From the NCBI GenBank assembly GCA_016795065.1, contig JAEUIU010000028.1, forward strand, positions 32,108-96,107: a stretch of 64,000 nt of DNA. Reading direction: 5' to 3'. A program made the translations under genes and the position numbers. The notes beneath the pieces were generated by a model. The model did no database searches, was not told the origin of the DNA, and was given only the letters and a program-made list of their open reading frames with translations. Below, one piece after another: positions 1 through 9,528 of this stretch (position 1 is its first letter; every line of letters starts with the position of its first letter). The stretch comes from Phycisphaerae bacterium (lineage in GTDB: Bacteria; Planctomycetota; Phycisphaerae; Phycisphaerales; SM1A02).

Positions 1-1590
1 CGCCGCCAAGCGCAGGGCAGCGATGAGCTCGTCGCGCGTGCGCTCGGGATCGATGATGCGATCAAGCCAACCGCGCGCTGCGCCGTAGAGGATGTCCTGC
101 TGTTCGTTGTAGCTCGCGGTGATCGCCGCGAGAAGCTGCTTGCGCATCTCCTCGTCGATCTTCTCGCCCTTCCGTTCGCGGGCTGCGAGATCGATTTGCA
201 GGAGAACGTTCGCGGCTTGGGCAGCGCCCATGACTGAGCACTTCGAGCCGGGCCAAGCGAGCGTCAGGAACGGATCAAACGCCCTTCCGCACATCGCGTA
301 GTTACCGGCGCCGTAGCTTGAGTTGAGGATGAGGGAGATCTTCGGCACGACGCAGTTGCTCATCGCGTTCACCATCTTGGCCCCGGCGCGGATGATGCCG
401 CCCTGCTCGCTGTCGCGACCGACCATGAAGCCGGTCGTGTCGTGCAGGAAGATGATCGGAATGCGCTTCTGGTTGCAGTCCATGATGAAGCGCGCCGCCT
501 TGTCGGCCGAGTCGTCGTAGATGACGCTCGGCATGTTCACGCCGGTCGATGGCCCCGCCTTGCCGCCGGGCATCCTCTTCTGGGTGAGCTTCTTCTGGTT
601 GGCGACGATGCCGCAGGGGAATCCGCCGATGCGGGCGTAGGCGCAGATGAGCGAGCGGCCGAACTCGCCGCGGTACTCGTCGAACGTGCCCTCGTCGACG
701 AAGCAACCTAACAGTTCGAGCTGGTCGTACTGTTGGCCCGGCTCGCTCCTGAAGATGTCGTAGACGGCGCTCGCGGGCTTCGATGCAGGCTTCGGTTCGA
801 AGGGCGGACGCGGCGCCGGCTTCGTCGCCCGGTTCGCGCTGAAGACGCTGCGAAGCCGGGTGATGCACGCGGGATCGTCCTTCTCGCGGAAGTCGATCGT
901 GCCGGAGATCTCGGCGTGCATGCGCGCCCCGCCTAACTCCTCGCTCTCAACATCCTGACCGATCGCGGCCTTGACGAGGGCCGGGCCGGCCAGATAGAGG
1001 CCGCTGCCCTCGGTCATCAGCAGCGTGTCGCAAAGGACTGGCAGGTAGCCGCCGCCGGCGACGCAGTTCCCCATGATGGCTGCAATCTGCGGAATGCCTT
1101 GGGCACTGATGACGGCGTTGTTTCGGAAGATGCGGCCGAAGTCATCGGTGTCGGGGAAGACGTCCTCCTGAAGCGGCAGGAAGACGCCCGCCGAATCAAC
1201 GAGGTAGATCAGCGGCATGCGGGCCCGCTCGGCGATCACTTGGGCCCGGATGATCTTCTTGCAGGTCATCGGGAAGAACGCCCCGGCCTTCACCGTCGCA
1301 TCGTTGGCGATGATCATGCACAGCCGGCCGTCGACCATGCCGACGGTGGTGACGACCCCGGCCGAGGCCGCCCCGCCGTACTCCTTGTACATGTGCCACG
1401 CGGCGAAGAGTCCGACCTCGAAGAGTTCGCTCCCCGGATCCACAAGCCGACCGATACGCTCACGGGCGGTCAGCCGACCGTGTCGGTGCTGTCGTTCGAT
1501 GCCGGAGGGGCCGCCGCCCTGCTCGACCTTCTCAGCGTGTGCCTTTGCGGCATGGACAGCGGCCCGGAGCCCAGTGGGTGCGTGCGTCAT
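1..1590 (-). CDS. Acyl-CoA carboxylase, carboxyltransferase (beta) subunit, 3' truncated by window edge
   Basis: The frame is open from an ATG at 1588-1590 to the window edge (530 codons), so the C-terminus lies outside. It is a biotin-dependent carboxyltransferase of the propionyl-/methylcrotonyl-CoA carboxylase beta family, which moves a carboxyl group from carboxybiotin to acyl-CoA. Visible landmarks are the N-terminal [15 protein letters not shown] segment, [15 protein letters not shown] in the first crotonase-like half, and [18 protein letters not shown] plus [13 protein letters not shown] in the second. The partner biotin-carboxylase subunit is not in the window. A TATTCT box lies 9 nt upstream of the ATG, so the mRNA is probably nearly leaderless. 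Methylcrotonyl-CoA specificity is likelier than propionyl-CoA by overall look, but this is not proven. Confidence 0.93.
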   Translation of the reverse strand, partial: MTHAPTGLRAAVHAAKAHAEKVEQGGGPSGIERQHRHGRLTARERIGRLVDPGSELFEVGLFAAWHMYKEYGGAASAGVVTTVGMVDGRLCMIIANDATVKAGAFFPMTCKKIIRAQVIAERARMPLIYLVDSAGVFLPLQEDVFPDTDDFGRIFRNNAVISAQGIPQIAAIMGNCVAGGGYLPVLCDTLLMTEGSGLYLAGPALVKAAIGQDVESEELGGARMHAEISGTIDFREKDDPACITRLRSVFSANRATKPAPRPPFEPKPASKPASAVYDIFRSEPGQQYDQLELLGCFVDEGTFDEYRGEFGRSLICAYARIGGFPCGIVANQKKLTQKRMPGGKAGPSTGVNMPSVIYDDSADKAARFIMDCNQKRIPIIFLHDTTGFMVGRDSEQGGIIRAGAKMVNAMSNCVVPKISLILNSSYGAGNYAMCGRAFDPFLTLAWPGSKCSVMGAAQAANVLLQIDLAARERKGEKIDEEMRKQLLAAITASYNEQQDILYGAARGWLDRIIDPERTRDELIAALRLAA

Positions 1591-1626
1591 TGGACAGGCA
1601 GAATAGTGATGTTGGACAGTCAGAAT
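1590..1626. promoter_or_regulatory. Pair of 15-bp direct repeats over the carboxylase promoter (candidate operator)
   Basis: TTGGACAGGCAGAAT (1590-1604) and TTGGACAGTCAGAAT (1612-1626) match at 14 of 15 positions with a 22-bp period, about two helical turns. They cover the start and -10 box of the leftward carboxylase gene. Two same-face repeats across a promoter suggest a repressor or activator site; the regulator is unknown. Confidence 0.5.
1600..1605 (-). promoter_or_regulatory. -10 box (TATTCT) of the carboxylase gene
   Basis: Read leftward, TATTCT is followed by 9 nt and then the ATG at 1590. Transcription would start about 2 nt before the start codon, giving an almost leaderless mRNA. 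No convincing -35 box is seen. Confidence 0.45.
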
Positions 1627-1678
1627 GGGGGGCGCACTTGCCGGCCTCTGCCCGTCCGAGAACCTACCCGGCCCGTCG

Positions 1679-1708
1679 TTGCCAGCTCACCCCTCTTTCC
1701 GCTACATT
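1679..1708 (+). promoter_or_regulatory. Sigma-70-type promoter of rpsO
   Basis: TTGCCA (1679-1684), an 18-bp spacer and TACATT (1703-1708) lie 64 nt upstream of the rpsO ATG. The 13-mer GCTACATTTCCCG that includes the -10 box recurs upstream of ndk. Confidence 0.55.
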
Positions 1709-1772
1709 TCCCGTTTCCACTTTGGACAAGCGAGGCGGCGCCGAGACGGCACCGCCGAGGGATTCTCCTCTC

Positions 1773-2042
1773 ATGACCATTTCCGCTGAACGTAAGACCA
1801 CGGTCGTCAAGACCCACCGCCGCCACGACAAGGACGTCGGCTCTCCCGAGGTGCAAGTTGCGATCCTCACCGAGCGCATCGCCGCCCTCACCGACCACTT
1901 CAAGGCCCACAAGATGGACCACGCGTCGCGCCGCGGCCTGCTGCTGATGGTCGGCCGCCGCAATCGCCTCCTGAAGTACCTCGCCGATGCCGATCGCGAG
2001 CGCTACCAGGATCTCATCAAGAAGCTCGGCCTCCGCAAGTAA
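1773..2042 (+). CDS. rpsO: 30S ribosomal protein S15
   Basis: This 89-residue protein is the full normal length of S15, which binds 16S rRNA early in assembly of the small-subunit platform. The signature [14 protein letters not shown] and the C-terminal [18 protein letters not shown] helix are intact. The ATG at 1773 was chosen because the product then begins at the usual S15 N-terminus; an in-frame extension to 1539 carries no S15 sequence. The next gene is pnp, the same rpsO-pnp order found in many bacteria, separated here by 340 bp. Confidence 0.97.
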   Translation: MTISAERKTTVVKTHRRHDKDVGSPEVQVAILTERIAALTDHFKAHKMDHASRRGLLLMVGRRNRLLKYLADADRERYQDLIKKLGLRK

Positions 2043-2382
2043 TTCGACCTCCGCTCGGCGGTCGTCACTGAGGCCGGCATACTCACCACGAGTGGGCGTG
2101 TTGGATCTTGGGGGCGACGGCCGACGGAGCCTGTATGCCGCGCACCGCGGCATTGGGCGTTCGACAGGTCGAGTTCCGGTCGCGCGAGATCCGGTCGCGC
2201 GAAACCCTGTGTCCTCCTGCTGACGTCCGCCCTCTGCCCCGGCGCGGTTTTCCCCGCCGCGTGCGATGTCGCGCGGCCCAACACCCACGGCCCCCATGAG
2301 GGAATTGCCGCGGGTCCACCAGCCGCATGCGACATTCATGCGGCTCGCGCCCGCACTCCAAGCGGGCAGAAGGATTGGACAT
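2043..2382 (+). promoter_or_regulatory. rpsO-pnp intergenic leader with hairpin and short direct repeats
   Basis: These 340 bp hold no credible gene. They contain an inverted repeat near the start (CGACC...GGTCG, about 2045-2064) and two copies of TCCGGTCGCGCGA at 2175-2187 and 2190-2202. In other bacteria the pnp leader is a hairpin cut by RNase III for PNPase autoregulation; a similar role here is inference from position and structure only. Confidence 0.35.
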
Positions 2383-4536
2383 ATGCCAGTGACTGTTGTT
2401 GAGAAGGTCATCGGGGGACGCACGCTGCGTCTCGAGACCGGCCGCGTCGCCAAGCTTGCCAGCGGCTCCATCATGCTGACCTACGGCGAGACCGTGGTAC
2501 TCGCCGCCGCTGTTCGCGCGAACCCGCGTCCGGGCCTCGATTTCTTCCCGCTCACCTGCGACTATCGCGAGAAGACCGGCGCCGCCGGCAAGTTCCCCGG
2601 CGGCTTCAAGAAGCGCGAAGGCCAGCCTTCCGAAAAGGAAGTGCTCACCATGCGGATGATGGATCGTCCGATCCGCCCGCTCTTCCCCGAAGGCTTCCTT
2701 GACGAGGTGCAGCTTCAGGCGTTCGTGATGAGTCACGACGGCCAGAACGACTCCGACGTCCTCGCCTGCACCGCCGCGTCGGCCGCCCTCTTCCTCACCG
2801 ATGCGCCGTTCCAGGGCCCGCTTGCGACCGTCCGCGTGGCCCGGATCTACACCGAGAAGGGCGCCCAGTTCATCATCAATCCGACCCAGGCGCAGATGGA
2901 CTACAGCGACCTGGATCTGGTCGTCAGCGGACACGCCGACGGCATCAACATGATCGAGGTCGGCGCCGCGGAGATCGACGAGGCGTCGATGGTTGAGGCA
3001 ATTCGCTTTGGCTACGACAACGGCATCAAGCCGCTGTTGGAAATGATGCACGAGCTTCGCAAGGCCAGCGGCGCCCCCGAGGTCCGCATGGGCGAACTCC
3101 AACTCCCCAGCGACGATGTGGTCAAGCTCGTCAAGGAGAAGGCCTACGACCGGATGGTCGAGGCCCGCAAGCTCAAGGGTAAGCAGGAACGGAACAACGC
3201 CGTCGATGCCCTCAAGAGCGAGATCCTCAAGACCCATTTCGCGATTCCGGAAGGCATCCCTTACTCCGAGCACGTGAAGGCCGACAAGCGGCAGCGCGAG
3301 GCGAAGGAAGCTCTCCGCGTCCTTGAGAAGAAGGTCACCCACTACCTCGTCTCGCAGCATGGCATTCGGGCCGGCGGTCGCGGCCTGCGCGAGATCCGTC
3401 CACTCGACATGTCGGTGGCGATCTTCCCGCGAACCCACGGTTCGGCGTTCTTCCAGCGGGGCGAGACCCAGTCGCTGGTCACCTGCACGCTCGGCACCAT
3501 CAAGGACGAGCAGATCGTCGACGGGCTTCTCGCCGAGTACGCGAAGAAGTTCTACCTCCACTACAACTTCCCGCCCTTCTGCACCGGCGAGGCCGGCCGC
3601 ATCATGGGCCCGGGACGTCGCGAGATCGGCCACGGCGCGTTGGCGGAGCGGTCGCTTCTGGGCATCCTGCCCTCGAGCGAGGAGTTCCCCTACACGATCC
3701 GCATCGTCAGCGACATCACCGAGAGCAACGGCAGCTCCTCGATGGCCTCAGTCTGCGGCGGCTGCCTCGCCCTCATGGACGCCGGCGTTCCGATCAAGAA
3801 CACCTGTGCGGGCATTTCGGTCGGTCGGTTTACCGATTCGACCGGCAAGGTGACCCACGTCACCGACATCATCGGCGAAGAGGATTTCTTCGGCGAGATG
3901 GACTTCAAGGTCTCTGGTACCCGTGAAGGCATCACCGGTATCCAGCTCGACCTCAAGGCCCGCGGATTGTCGGTCGAGGAAATCGCTCAGATCTTCGCCC
4001 AGGCGAAGGAAGGGCGTCTCTTCCTCATCGGCGAGATGGAAAAGGTAATCGCGAAGCCGCGTGCGGATATTTCCGCGTACGCACCACGCATCACCAAGGT
4101 CAAGATCGATCCCGAGAAGATCGGCAAGCTCATCGGACCGGGCGGCAAGACGATCCGCGGCATCCAGGAGCGCACCGGCGCCCAGATCGATGTCGAGGAG
4201 GACGGAACGGTCTTCATCGCCTGTTCCAACGCCGAGAAGGCGGCTCAGGCCAAGGCCGAAGTCGAGGCCTTGGGTGCCGAGATCAAGGTCGGTTCGATTT
4301 TCGAAGGCCGAGTCGTTTCGGTGAAGGACTTCGGTGCATTCGTCGAGCTCGTTCCGGGCACCGATGGCATGTGCCACGTCAGCGAATTGGCTCAGGGATA
4401 CGTCAAGAACGTCTCTGATGTGGTCAAAGTCGGTGACGTGATCAAGGTCAAGGTCATCAACATTGATGACAACGGCCGGATCAAGCTCTCTCGGAAGGTG
4501 CTGCTCGCCGCCGAGGCGGCCCCGGCAACAACCTGA
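2383..4536 (+). CDS. pnp: Polyribonucleotide nucleotidyltransferase (PNPase)
   Basis: The 717-residue product has the normal size and complete domain order of PNPase, the phosphorolytic 3'-5' exoribonuclease of RNA decay. It has two RNase PH-like halves; the second contains GRREIGHGALAERSL and SSSMASVCGGCLALMDAGVP. A KH domain (about residues 569-613, GKLIGPGGKTIRGI) and an S1 domain (about 636-706, GRVVSVKDFGAFVE) follow. The ATG at 2383 follows an AGAAGGA ribosome-binding site at 2368-2374; the frame is open further upstream to 2266 but without PNPase sequence. A strong terminator ends the unit 63 bp after the stop. Confidence 0.98.
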   Translation: MPVTVVEKVIGGRTLRLETGRVAKLASGSIMLTYGETVVLAAAVRANPRPGLDFFPLTCDYREKTGAAGKFPGGFKKREGQPSEKEVLTMRMMDRPIRPLFPEGFLDEVQLQAFVMSHDGQNDSDVLACTAASAALFLTDAPFQGPLATVRVARIYTEKGAQFIINPTQAQMDYSDLDLVVSGHADGINMIEVGAAEIDEASMVEAIRFGYDNGIKPLLEMMHELRKASGAPEVRMGELQLPSDDVVKLVKEKAYDRMVEARKLKGKQERNNAVDALKSEILKTHFAIPEGIPYSEHVKADKRQREAKEALRVLEKKVTHYLVSQHGIRAGGRGLREIRPLDMSVAIFPRTHGSAFFQRGETQSLVTCTLGTIKDEQIVDGLLAEYAKKFYLHYNFPPFCTGEAGRIMGPGRREIGHGALAERSLLGILPSSEEFPYTIRIVSDITESNGSSSMASVCGGCLALMDAGVPIKNTCAGISVGRFTDSTGKVTHVTDIIGEEDFFGEMDFKVSGTREGITGIQLDLKARGLSVEEIAQIFAQAKEGRLFLIGEMEKVIAKPRADISAYAPRITKVKIDPEKIGKLIGPGGKTIRGIQERTGAQIDVEEDGTVFIACSNAEKAAQAKAEVEALGAEIKVGSIFEGRVVSVKDFGAFVELVPGTDGMCHVSELAQGYVKNVSDVVKVGDVIKVKVINIDDNGRIKLSRKVLLAAEAAPATT

Positions 4537-4598
4537 GTTGCCGACGCGGCATCCGACTCCGCCTGAACACCGAATTCCAGATCCACTTCGATACACAA

Positions 4599-4625
4599 GG
4601 GGTCGCCAGCAGGCGACCCCTTTTT
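4599..4625 (+). terminator. Intrinsic terminator of pnp
   Basis: A perfect 9-bp stem (GGGGTCGCC 4599-4607 with GGCGACCCC 4612-4620), a 4-nt loop and five T residues follow the pnp stop codon. Confidence 0.93.
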
Positions 4626-4895
4626 CGTTTGTGATTTCTCTACTCACTACTTGCGTACCGCATAGACGATCACCACAATGCGTCGTTCATGACCCAAGTG
4701 ATTCGGCCTTGGGACACATGTCGCTAGCGCTCCCATTCGGGAATGCCTACGAAACATGCTTGTGCAAGACGCGGCGGTTTTCCGAAGGCCCTCAGCCAAT
4801 CAGGCGGCCCACATGCCGTTTGGTCCTAGGGGTCGACCGGTCGAACGCTGCCCCCATCAAGCGAACCGTTCAGAGTGGAACTATCGGAGGCCGGC

Positions 4896-5273
4896 ATGTC
4901 GCACGATGAGCCAGCCGTCGCTCCCCGCGATATTCGATCTGGGGGAAACTCGTCCCCGGGTGCGCTTTCAAACGTGGGTGGCACGGTCAAATGGTTTGAC
5001 CCTCGCAAGGGATTCGGCTTCTTGGTCGGACCCCAAGGTCAGGACGTTTTCGTTCACTTCAGCGTGATCGAACAGTCCGGCGGATTTCGAACGCTTCGGG
5101 ATGGCGAGGAGGTGGTCTACTCGGCGCACGAAGGGCCGAAGGGATGGACCGCCTCGTTTGTCCGTGCCATCGCCAAGCCGAGCGAAGGTGACGGAAACGC
5201 TCCGCGGCCGCCGCGCGGACCGACGAACGACCGGCCTTCCTCCGGTGGGCCTCGACGGGGTCCGCAGACCTGA
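4896..5273 (+). CDS. Cold-shock-domain protein with N- and C-terminal extensions
   Basis: The 125-residue product has one cold-shock domain at about residues 28-92 carrying both RNA-binding motifs, KGFGFLV (RNP1) and VFVHFS (RNP2). The family binds single-stranded RNA or DNA and melts secondary structure. Typical CspA proteins are about 70 residues; the extra length is a polar N-terminal arm of about 27 residues and a Pro/Arg/Gly-rich tail, which may add nucleic-acid affinity. The ATG at 4896 has CGGAGG at 4885-4890; a GTG at 4875 would add 7 residues and place that site inside the gene. The preceding 270 bp hold no gene and may be its leader. Confidence 0.9.
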   Translation: MSHDEPAVAPRDIRSGGNSSPGALSNVGGTVKWFDPRKGFGFLVGPQGQDVFVHFSVIEQSGGFRTLRDGEEVVYSAHEGPKGWTASFVRAIAKPSEGDGNAPRPPRGPTNDRPSSGGPRRGPQT

Positions 5274-5336
5274 GATTGCCGATCCAGACTGCCTCACCGC
5301 AGAGCGCAGTACGCTACCGGGCGGAGGTTTTCTCGC

Positions 5337-6266
5337 GTGGAGCCCACGACGGCGGCGGCACTTCTGCTCATCGGGTTCGCGGTCGGGGCCATCGCTTCGG
5401 CACTGGTCCTTCGGCGGCGCCTGGCTTCCCGGGGACGTCGGGCGATCGCGGCGGAACGGCGGGCCCAACAGGCCGAGCGGCTGGCGGAGCTGGGATCGAT
5501 GACCAGTGGGCTTGCCCACGAGATCAAGAACCCCCTCTCGACCGTGGTCCTGAACGCCCAGCTCGTCGGCGAGGAGATCGCGGACAGCCCCTTGGACGAG
5601 GACCTGAAGCAACGGCTCACGCGACGGGTCGACACGCTTGGCCGCGAGGCAACCCGGCTTCGTGACATCCTGACCGACTTCCTGCGCTTCGCGGGCCGCA
5701 TGAAGCTCGACCCGAAGCCGCAGGATCTCTGTGCGGTGGTCGACGAGCTGGCCGACTTCTTCCAACCGCAATGCGACCAGCATGGCGTTACCCAACGCCT
5801 GCAACTCCCGCAGGAGCCCGTGATCGCCAACGTCGACGCGGCCTTGCTGAAGCAGGCGGTCCTCAACCTGCTGATCAATTCCGTTCAGGCGATGGCGGAT
5901 CAGCCCGTCGGACGGCCCCGGGAACTCATGCTCCGCGTCGAGGAGGTGGAACAGCCCGCCGATGCGTCTCGTCCCCGGGAGCCAGGCACCGTCCCCCATC
6001 GCGAGGCCCGCATTCATGTCATCGACACCGGTCCGGGGGTCGAACCGGCACGCCGCGACGCGATCTTCCGACCCTACATGACAAACAAGCCCGGTGGGAC
6101 CGGCCTCGGTCTCGCCACGACGCGTCGCATCATCGAGGAACATGGCGGCCGCGTGCACCTTTGGAGCGAGGTCGGCAAGGGAAGCGATTTCACGCTGATC
6201 CTTCCGTTGCGTCCGCCAAATGGAAATGGGCTGCATGTCGACGCGACCATACGCGGAAGCGAATAA
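5337..6266 (+). CDS. Membrane-anchored sensor histidine kinase (NtrB-like core)
   Basis: The 309-residue protein has one N-terminal membrane segment (about residues 7-25), a short linker, and the full kinase core. The H-box is GLAHEIKNPLS with the phospho-acceptor His near residue 61, the N-box is NLLINSVQAM, and the ATP lid motifs are DTGPGV and GGTGLGLA. There is no recognisable sensor domain, so input probably comes through a partner or the membrane segment. The GTG at 5337 has GCGGAGG at 5321-5327, and a TACGCT -10-like box lies at 5310-5315. No response regulator is adjacent, so this is an orphan kinase within the window. Confidence 0.92.
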   Translation: MEPTTAAALLLIGFAVGAIASALVLRRRLASRGRRAIAAERRAQQAERLAELGSMTSGLAHEIKNPLSTVVLNAQLVGEEIADSPLDEDLKQRLTRRVDTLGREATRLRDILTDFLRFAGRMKLDPKPQDLCAVVDELADFFQPQCDQHGVTQRLQLPQEPVIANVDAALLKQAVLNLLINSVQAMADQPVGRPRELMLRVEEVEQPADASRPREPGTVPHREARIHVIDTGPGVEPARRDAIFRPYMTNKPGGTGLGLATTRRIIEEHGGRVHLWSEVGKGSDFTLILPLRPPNGNGLHVDATIRGSE

Positions 6267-6392
6267 GCGATCGCGAGAGGGAATTCTCCCGGTTCCCTGC
6301 GACCCGACGGGCGTCATCATCGAAAAGCACGTCGCGCCTCCCTGCTTTACGGACTGGTGCCTCGCAGCCGGATCCACCACGGAGTCAAGCCG

Positions 6393-9300
6393 ATGACCAA
6401 GAGTCGTGCCTCGTCGCTGTCGATGCCAGGGACCATTGCGTCCCTTTCCCTGCTGTCCACGTCCCTCTTGACCGCAGGGGTCGGAACCGCGAGCGCGGCC
6501 GACCGGCTCTGGCTCGCCCCGACCAATGGCACCTTTTCGGACCCAACCCGCTGGGCCGGCGGGGTCCCTGGAACCGGCGATGCGGCCATCTTCGGCTCCG
6601 CCGGCGGCGGGCCCTTCGTGGTCTCGGTCTCGCTCCCGCACCTGATCTCATCGCTCAGCGTCACCAACCAGCAGCTCACGCTTGATGCCTCTGCCGGCGG
6701 CGGCCTGACCTTGCTCGGCGGCCTGAATGTCAAGGGGTTGGAGGCGGCGGCCCCGTCGTTGACCCTCGCCAACGGTGCGTTCGTTGCCAGCGGCCCGATT
6801 GCCGTCGGCGGCACGGGCGTGGTTGGCGATCTCCGCCAGTCGAATGGCTTCCTGATCGGTCCGTCACTGTCCATCGTGGATGGCTCGTGGTCTACGAGCG
6901 GTTCGAGCACCGTCGCGATCAATGGCGCCGTGGTCATCGGTGACGGGGTGGGGCACGAGGCGAACGCTCGCCTGGATGGCGGCGTGACGATCGCGACCAA
7001 TCTGTCGCCTTGGGTCATCGGGCAGAACTCCGGCACGGGCTCCCTCACCCTGGGAACAGGTGTCGCTGCGAACTTTGGGTCGCACTCCGTCTTCGTCGGC
7101 GGCTCGGCCTCGATACCGGGAACCGGGACGCTCCACCTCGAATCCGGGGCGTCGATCACGGCACCGGCCCTTCGAATCGCTCCCGTTGCGAACGGCAGCG
7201 GCACGCTGGTCCTCGATGGAGGCGCCGGCGCCACCTTGGTTGAGTCGCTCTTTCTCGGGCCGGGAGAGGGCGCCATCGAAGCGACCGACGCGTCGATTCA
7301 GGTCCCCAACCTCCGCCTCAAGAGTTCGGACGTGCCGCTCAACATCGCGCTGCACGGCGCCTCGACGTTCACCTCACAGGCGCTCTCGTTTGAGATGTTC
7401 TCGCAGGCGATCGAACCGACCACCTTCACCCTTTCAGGGGGCGCCGACCTCTCGCTGGGGTCGATCAAGATCGCCAACGACTTCAACATCGGCCTGATTG
7501 ACATCGACATCCTAGACCCCGGCAGCGTGGTCGAACTCGGCTCCTACGAGTGCACCTTCACGCAGACCGTCGGCCTCGGCCTGCGCGTCGCAAGCGGCAG
7601 CGCGGTGACCATCGACTCCGTCTCCCCGAACTCACCGATCGACTGCGCATGGGTGATCGACGGGGCTCCAGGGTCGATCTCGATCGGCACGCCGCCGTCG
7701 CTGCACGGGACGTTTGAGGTGACCGTCGCAGGGTCCTCAACGCTCGCTCCCGGTGAGGAGGCCGTCCTTCTGGACGCTCCCCTCGAGTGCATCCCCGATG
7801 GCTTCGCCGTCGCGGTGACCCAATCGCCCAACGAGGCCCATCTTGCCCTGGTCGACAACACGGGGATCCGGCTGCGGCGACTCGCCCGAAAGGACACGAT
7901 CGCACTCGACGTCGCCCCGACGATCCCGGCGCACCTCCGGATGCCGTGCCGCCTCGTCGCCACGGTCGACGGGACTGAGTACGACGTCACCAGGCAGGCG
8001 ACGGTCGTCTCCGGCAATCCGAACATCGTCGCCTCACTTGGCAACGGCCTGATCCGTGGCGTCGCACCCGGCACCACAACGCTCACCGCAACGATTGACG
8101 GGCGAAAGCTCGCCGTCCAGGTCACGGTGCAGGCCGAAGATCCCGCCTACCCCTACGAGGGCGTCACGCTCACCGATTACTTCGCCGGCAACCACCACTC
8201 GGCGATCGGTCCGGCGGGCCTGAGCGCGGACGGCCGTTGGGTCGCCTTCGAGAGCTTCGCCACAAACCTCGACGCCAACGATGCAGAGGCTCCGCCGAAT
8301 TACCCGCTCGTCTTCGTGCACGATCGTCTGACGGACGAAACGGTGCTGGCAAGCGTCACGTCAGGCGGCGAGGCTGCGAATGGCTTTGCACGGGTCCCCG
8401 CGATCAGTGCCGACGGGCGCTACGTCGTCTTCCTGTCCGGCGCCCCGAACCTCGGTGGCGGAGCGAGCAACGCGACCGCGCTTGTCTTGCGAGATCGCAC
8501 CCTCGGCGTGACGGAGACGCTCGTCCCCGGAACGGTCAACGTGGGCGAAGGGGTTGGCTACGATCCGCCGCGCATCTCCGACGACGGTCGGTACGTCCTT
8601 TTCCGCACGAAGGCCGCGATCGACCCGGCCGACACGAACGCCACGACCGACGCCTATCTCATCGATCGCCAGCTCGGCACAACGGTCCGCGTCGGCCTCG
8701 ACCTGAACTTGGTCGAGTCGCCCCTGGGAACCTGGGCTCCGACGATGACCGCTGACGGGCGACAGATCCTCTACTGGGTGGAGCGCGTCGGCGGGGAGCA
8801 GCTCATGGTTCACGACCTGGACGCGGGCGTGGTAACAGCGCTCACCGATGTCGTCACGACCGAGGCGGGCGGACCGGTCGCCGCGATCAGCGCCGACGGG
8901 AGTCGTGTGGCGTACCGAACCTGGGTCGGTCCGGCCCCCTTCGAGACCGCGATGTGGCTGGTCGATCGCCCAAGCGGTTCGACGACCCTCCTTCACCAGG
9001 CCCCTCGTGTCAGCGATTCGTTAAGGCCGCGGCTCTCGATCAGCGGCGACGGCTCGTACGTCGTGAGCGTCGCCATGCCGACCGACGAGGTCGACTGCGG
9101 CGAGCTTCGGGAGGTCGTCCTCCTCCACGATGTCGCCGGCGGCACGACCTCGGTGGTCAGCCAGCGCCCCGGCATCGACGCGAGCATCCAGGAGTACAGC
9201 ACCGCTTCGATCTCGCGGGACGCCTCGACCGTTGGCTTCGCGACCTACGGCGCGGACAAGATTGTCCCGCACGAGGCGCCGGCCGCTTTCATCTCGCAGG

Positions 9301-9482
9301 TGGTCGTCTGGCGACGAGTCGACGCGGCCGTGACCGGCGACCTCAACGGCGACGGCACAGTGAACGCCGCGGACCTGGCGATTCTCCTGGGCAATTGGGG
9401 AAGCGCCGGTGCGAGCGACCTCAACCAGGACGGCACGACCGATCCCGTTGACCTTGCGATCCTCCTGGGCGCGTGGAGCTGA
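6393..9482 (+). CDS. Large secreted protein: repeat shell, Ig-like domain, PD40-like propeller and dockerin-like C-terminus
   Basis: This 1,029-residue exported protein starts with a Sec signal peptide ending near TASA|AD (residue about 36). The first ~470 residues are Gly/Ser/Thr-rich beta-repeat sequence resembling PEP/autotransporter-associated repeats. An Ig-like (Big_2-type) stretch follows at roughly 500-575. The next 400 residues repeat the SADGRYVVF pattern typical of TolB/PD40 propeller blades. The end carries two DxNxDGxxxxxDLAILLG units like the dockerin-type C-termini of Planctomycete exported proteins. The ATG at 6393 follows ACGGAG at 6379-6384 with good spacing. Substrate and role are unknown; it is a plausible client of the type II secretion system encoded nearby, which is inference. 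Confidence 0.8.
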   Translation: MTKSRASSLSMPGTIASLSLLSTSLLTAGVGTASAADRLWLAPTNGTFSDPTRWAGGVPGTGDAAIFGSAGGGPFVVSVSLPHLISSLSVTNQQLTLDASAGGGLTLLGGLNVKGLEAAAPSLTLANGAFVASGPIAVGGTGVVGDLRQSNGFLIGPSLSIVDGSWSTSGSSTVAINGAVVIGDGVGHEANARLDGGVTIATNLSPWVIGQNSGTGSLTLGTGVAANFGSHSVFVGGSASIPGTGTLHLESGASITAPALRIAPVANGSGTLVLDGGAGATLVESLFLGPGEGAIEATDASIQVPNLRLKSSDVPLNIALHGASTFTSQALSFEMFSQAIEPTTFTLSGGADLSLGSIKIANDFNIGLIDIDILDPGSVVELGSYECTFTQTVGLGLRVASGSAVTIDSVSPNSPIDCAWVIDGAPGSISIGTPPSLHGTFEVTVAGSSTLAPGEEAVLLDAPLECIPDGFAVAVTQSPNEAHLALVDNTGIRLRRLARKDTIALDVAPTIPAHLRMPCRLVATVDGTEYDVTRQATVVSGNPNIVASLGNGLIRGVAPGTTTLTATIDGRKLAVQVTVQAEDPAYPYEGVTLTDYFAGNHHSAIGPAGLSADGRWVAFESFATNLDANDAEAPPNYPLVFVHDRLTDETVLASVTSGGEAANGFARVPAISADGRYVVFLSGAPNLGGGASNATALVLRDRTLGVTETLVPGTVNVGEGVGYDPPRISDDGRYVLFRTKAAIDPADTNATTDAYLIDRQLGTTVRVGLDLNLVESPLGTWAPTMTADGRQILYWVERVGGEQLMVHDLDAGVVTALTDVVTTEAGGPVAAISADGSRVAYRTWVGPAPFETAMWLVDRPSGSTTLLHQAPRVSDSLRPRLSISGDGSYVVSVAMPTDEVDCGELREVVLLHDVAGGTTSVVSQRPGIDASIQEYSTASISRDASTVGFATYGADKIVPHEAPAAFISQVVVWRRVDAAVTGDLNGDGTVNAADLAILLGNWGSAGASDLNQDGTTDPVDLAILLGAWS

Positions 9483-9528
9483 GCGTCACTCGACGTGCGG
9501 TTCACGGCCGGGGGGGCGGCGAGCACGC

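Noticed and set aside
302..868. 188-codon minus-strand frame at the left edge
   Set aside because: Out of frame with the carboxylase gene, Arg/His-rich, no motif; a shadow frame.
4626..4895. Possible small genes between pnp terminator and the cold-shock gene
   Set aside because: No frame has a ribosome-binding site or a codon pattern like neighbouring genes.
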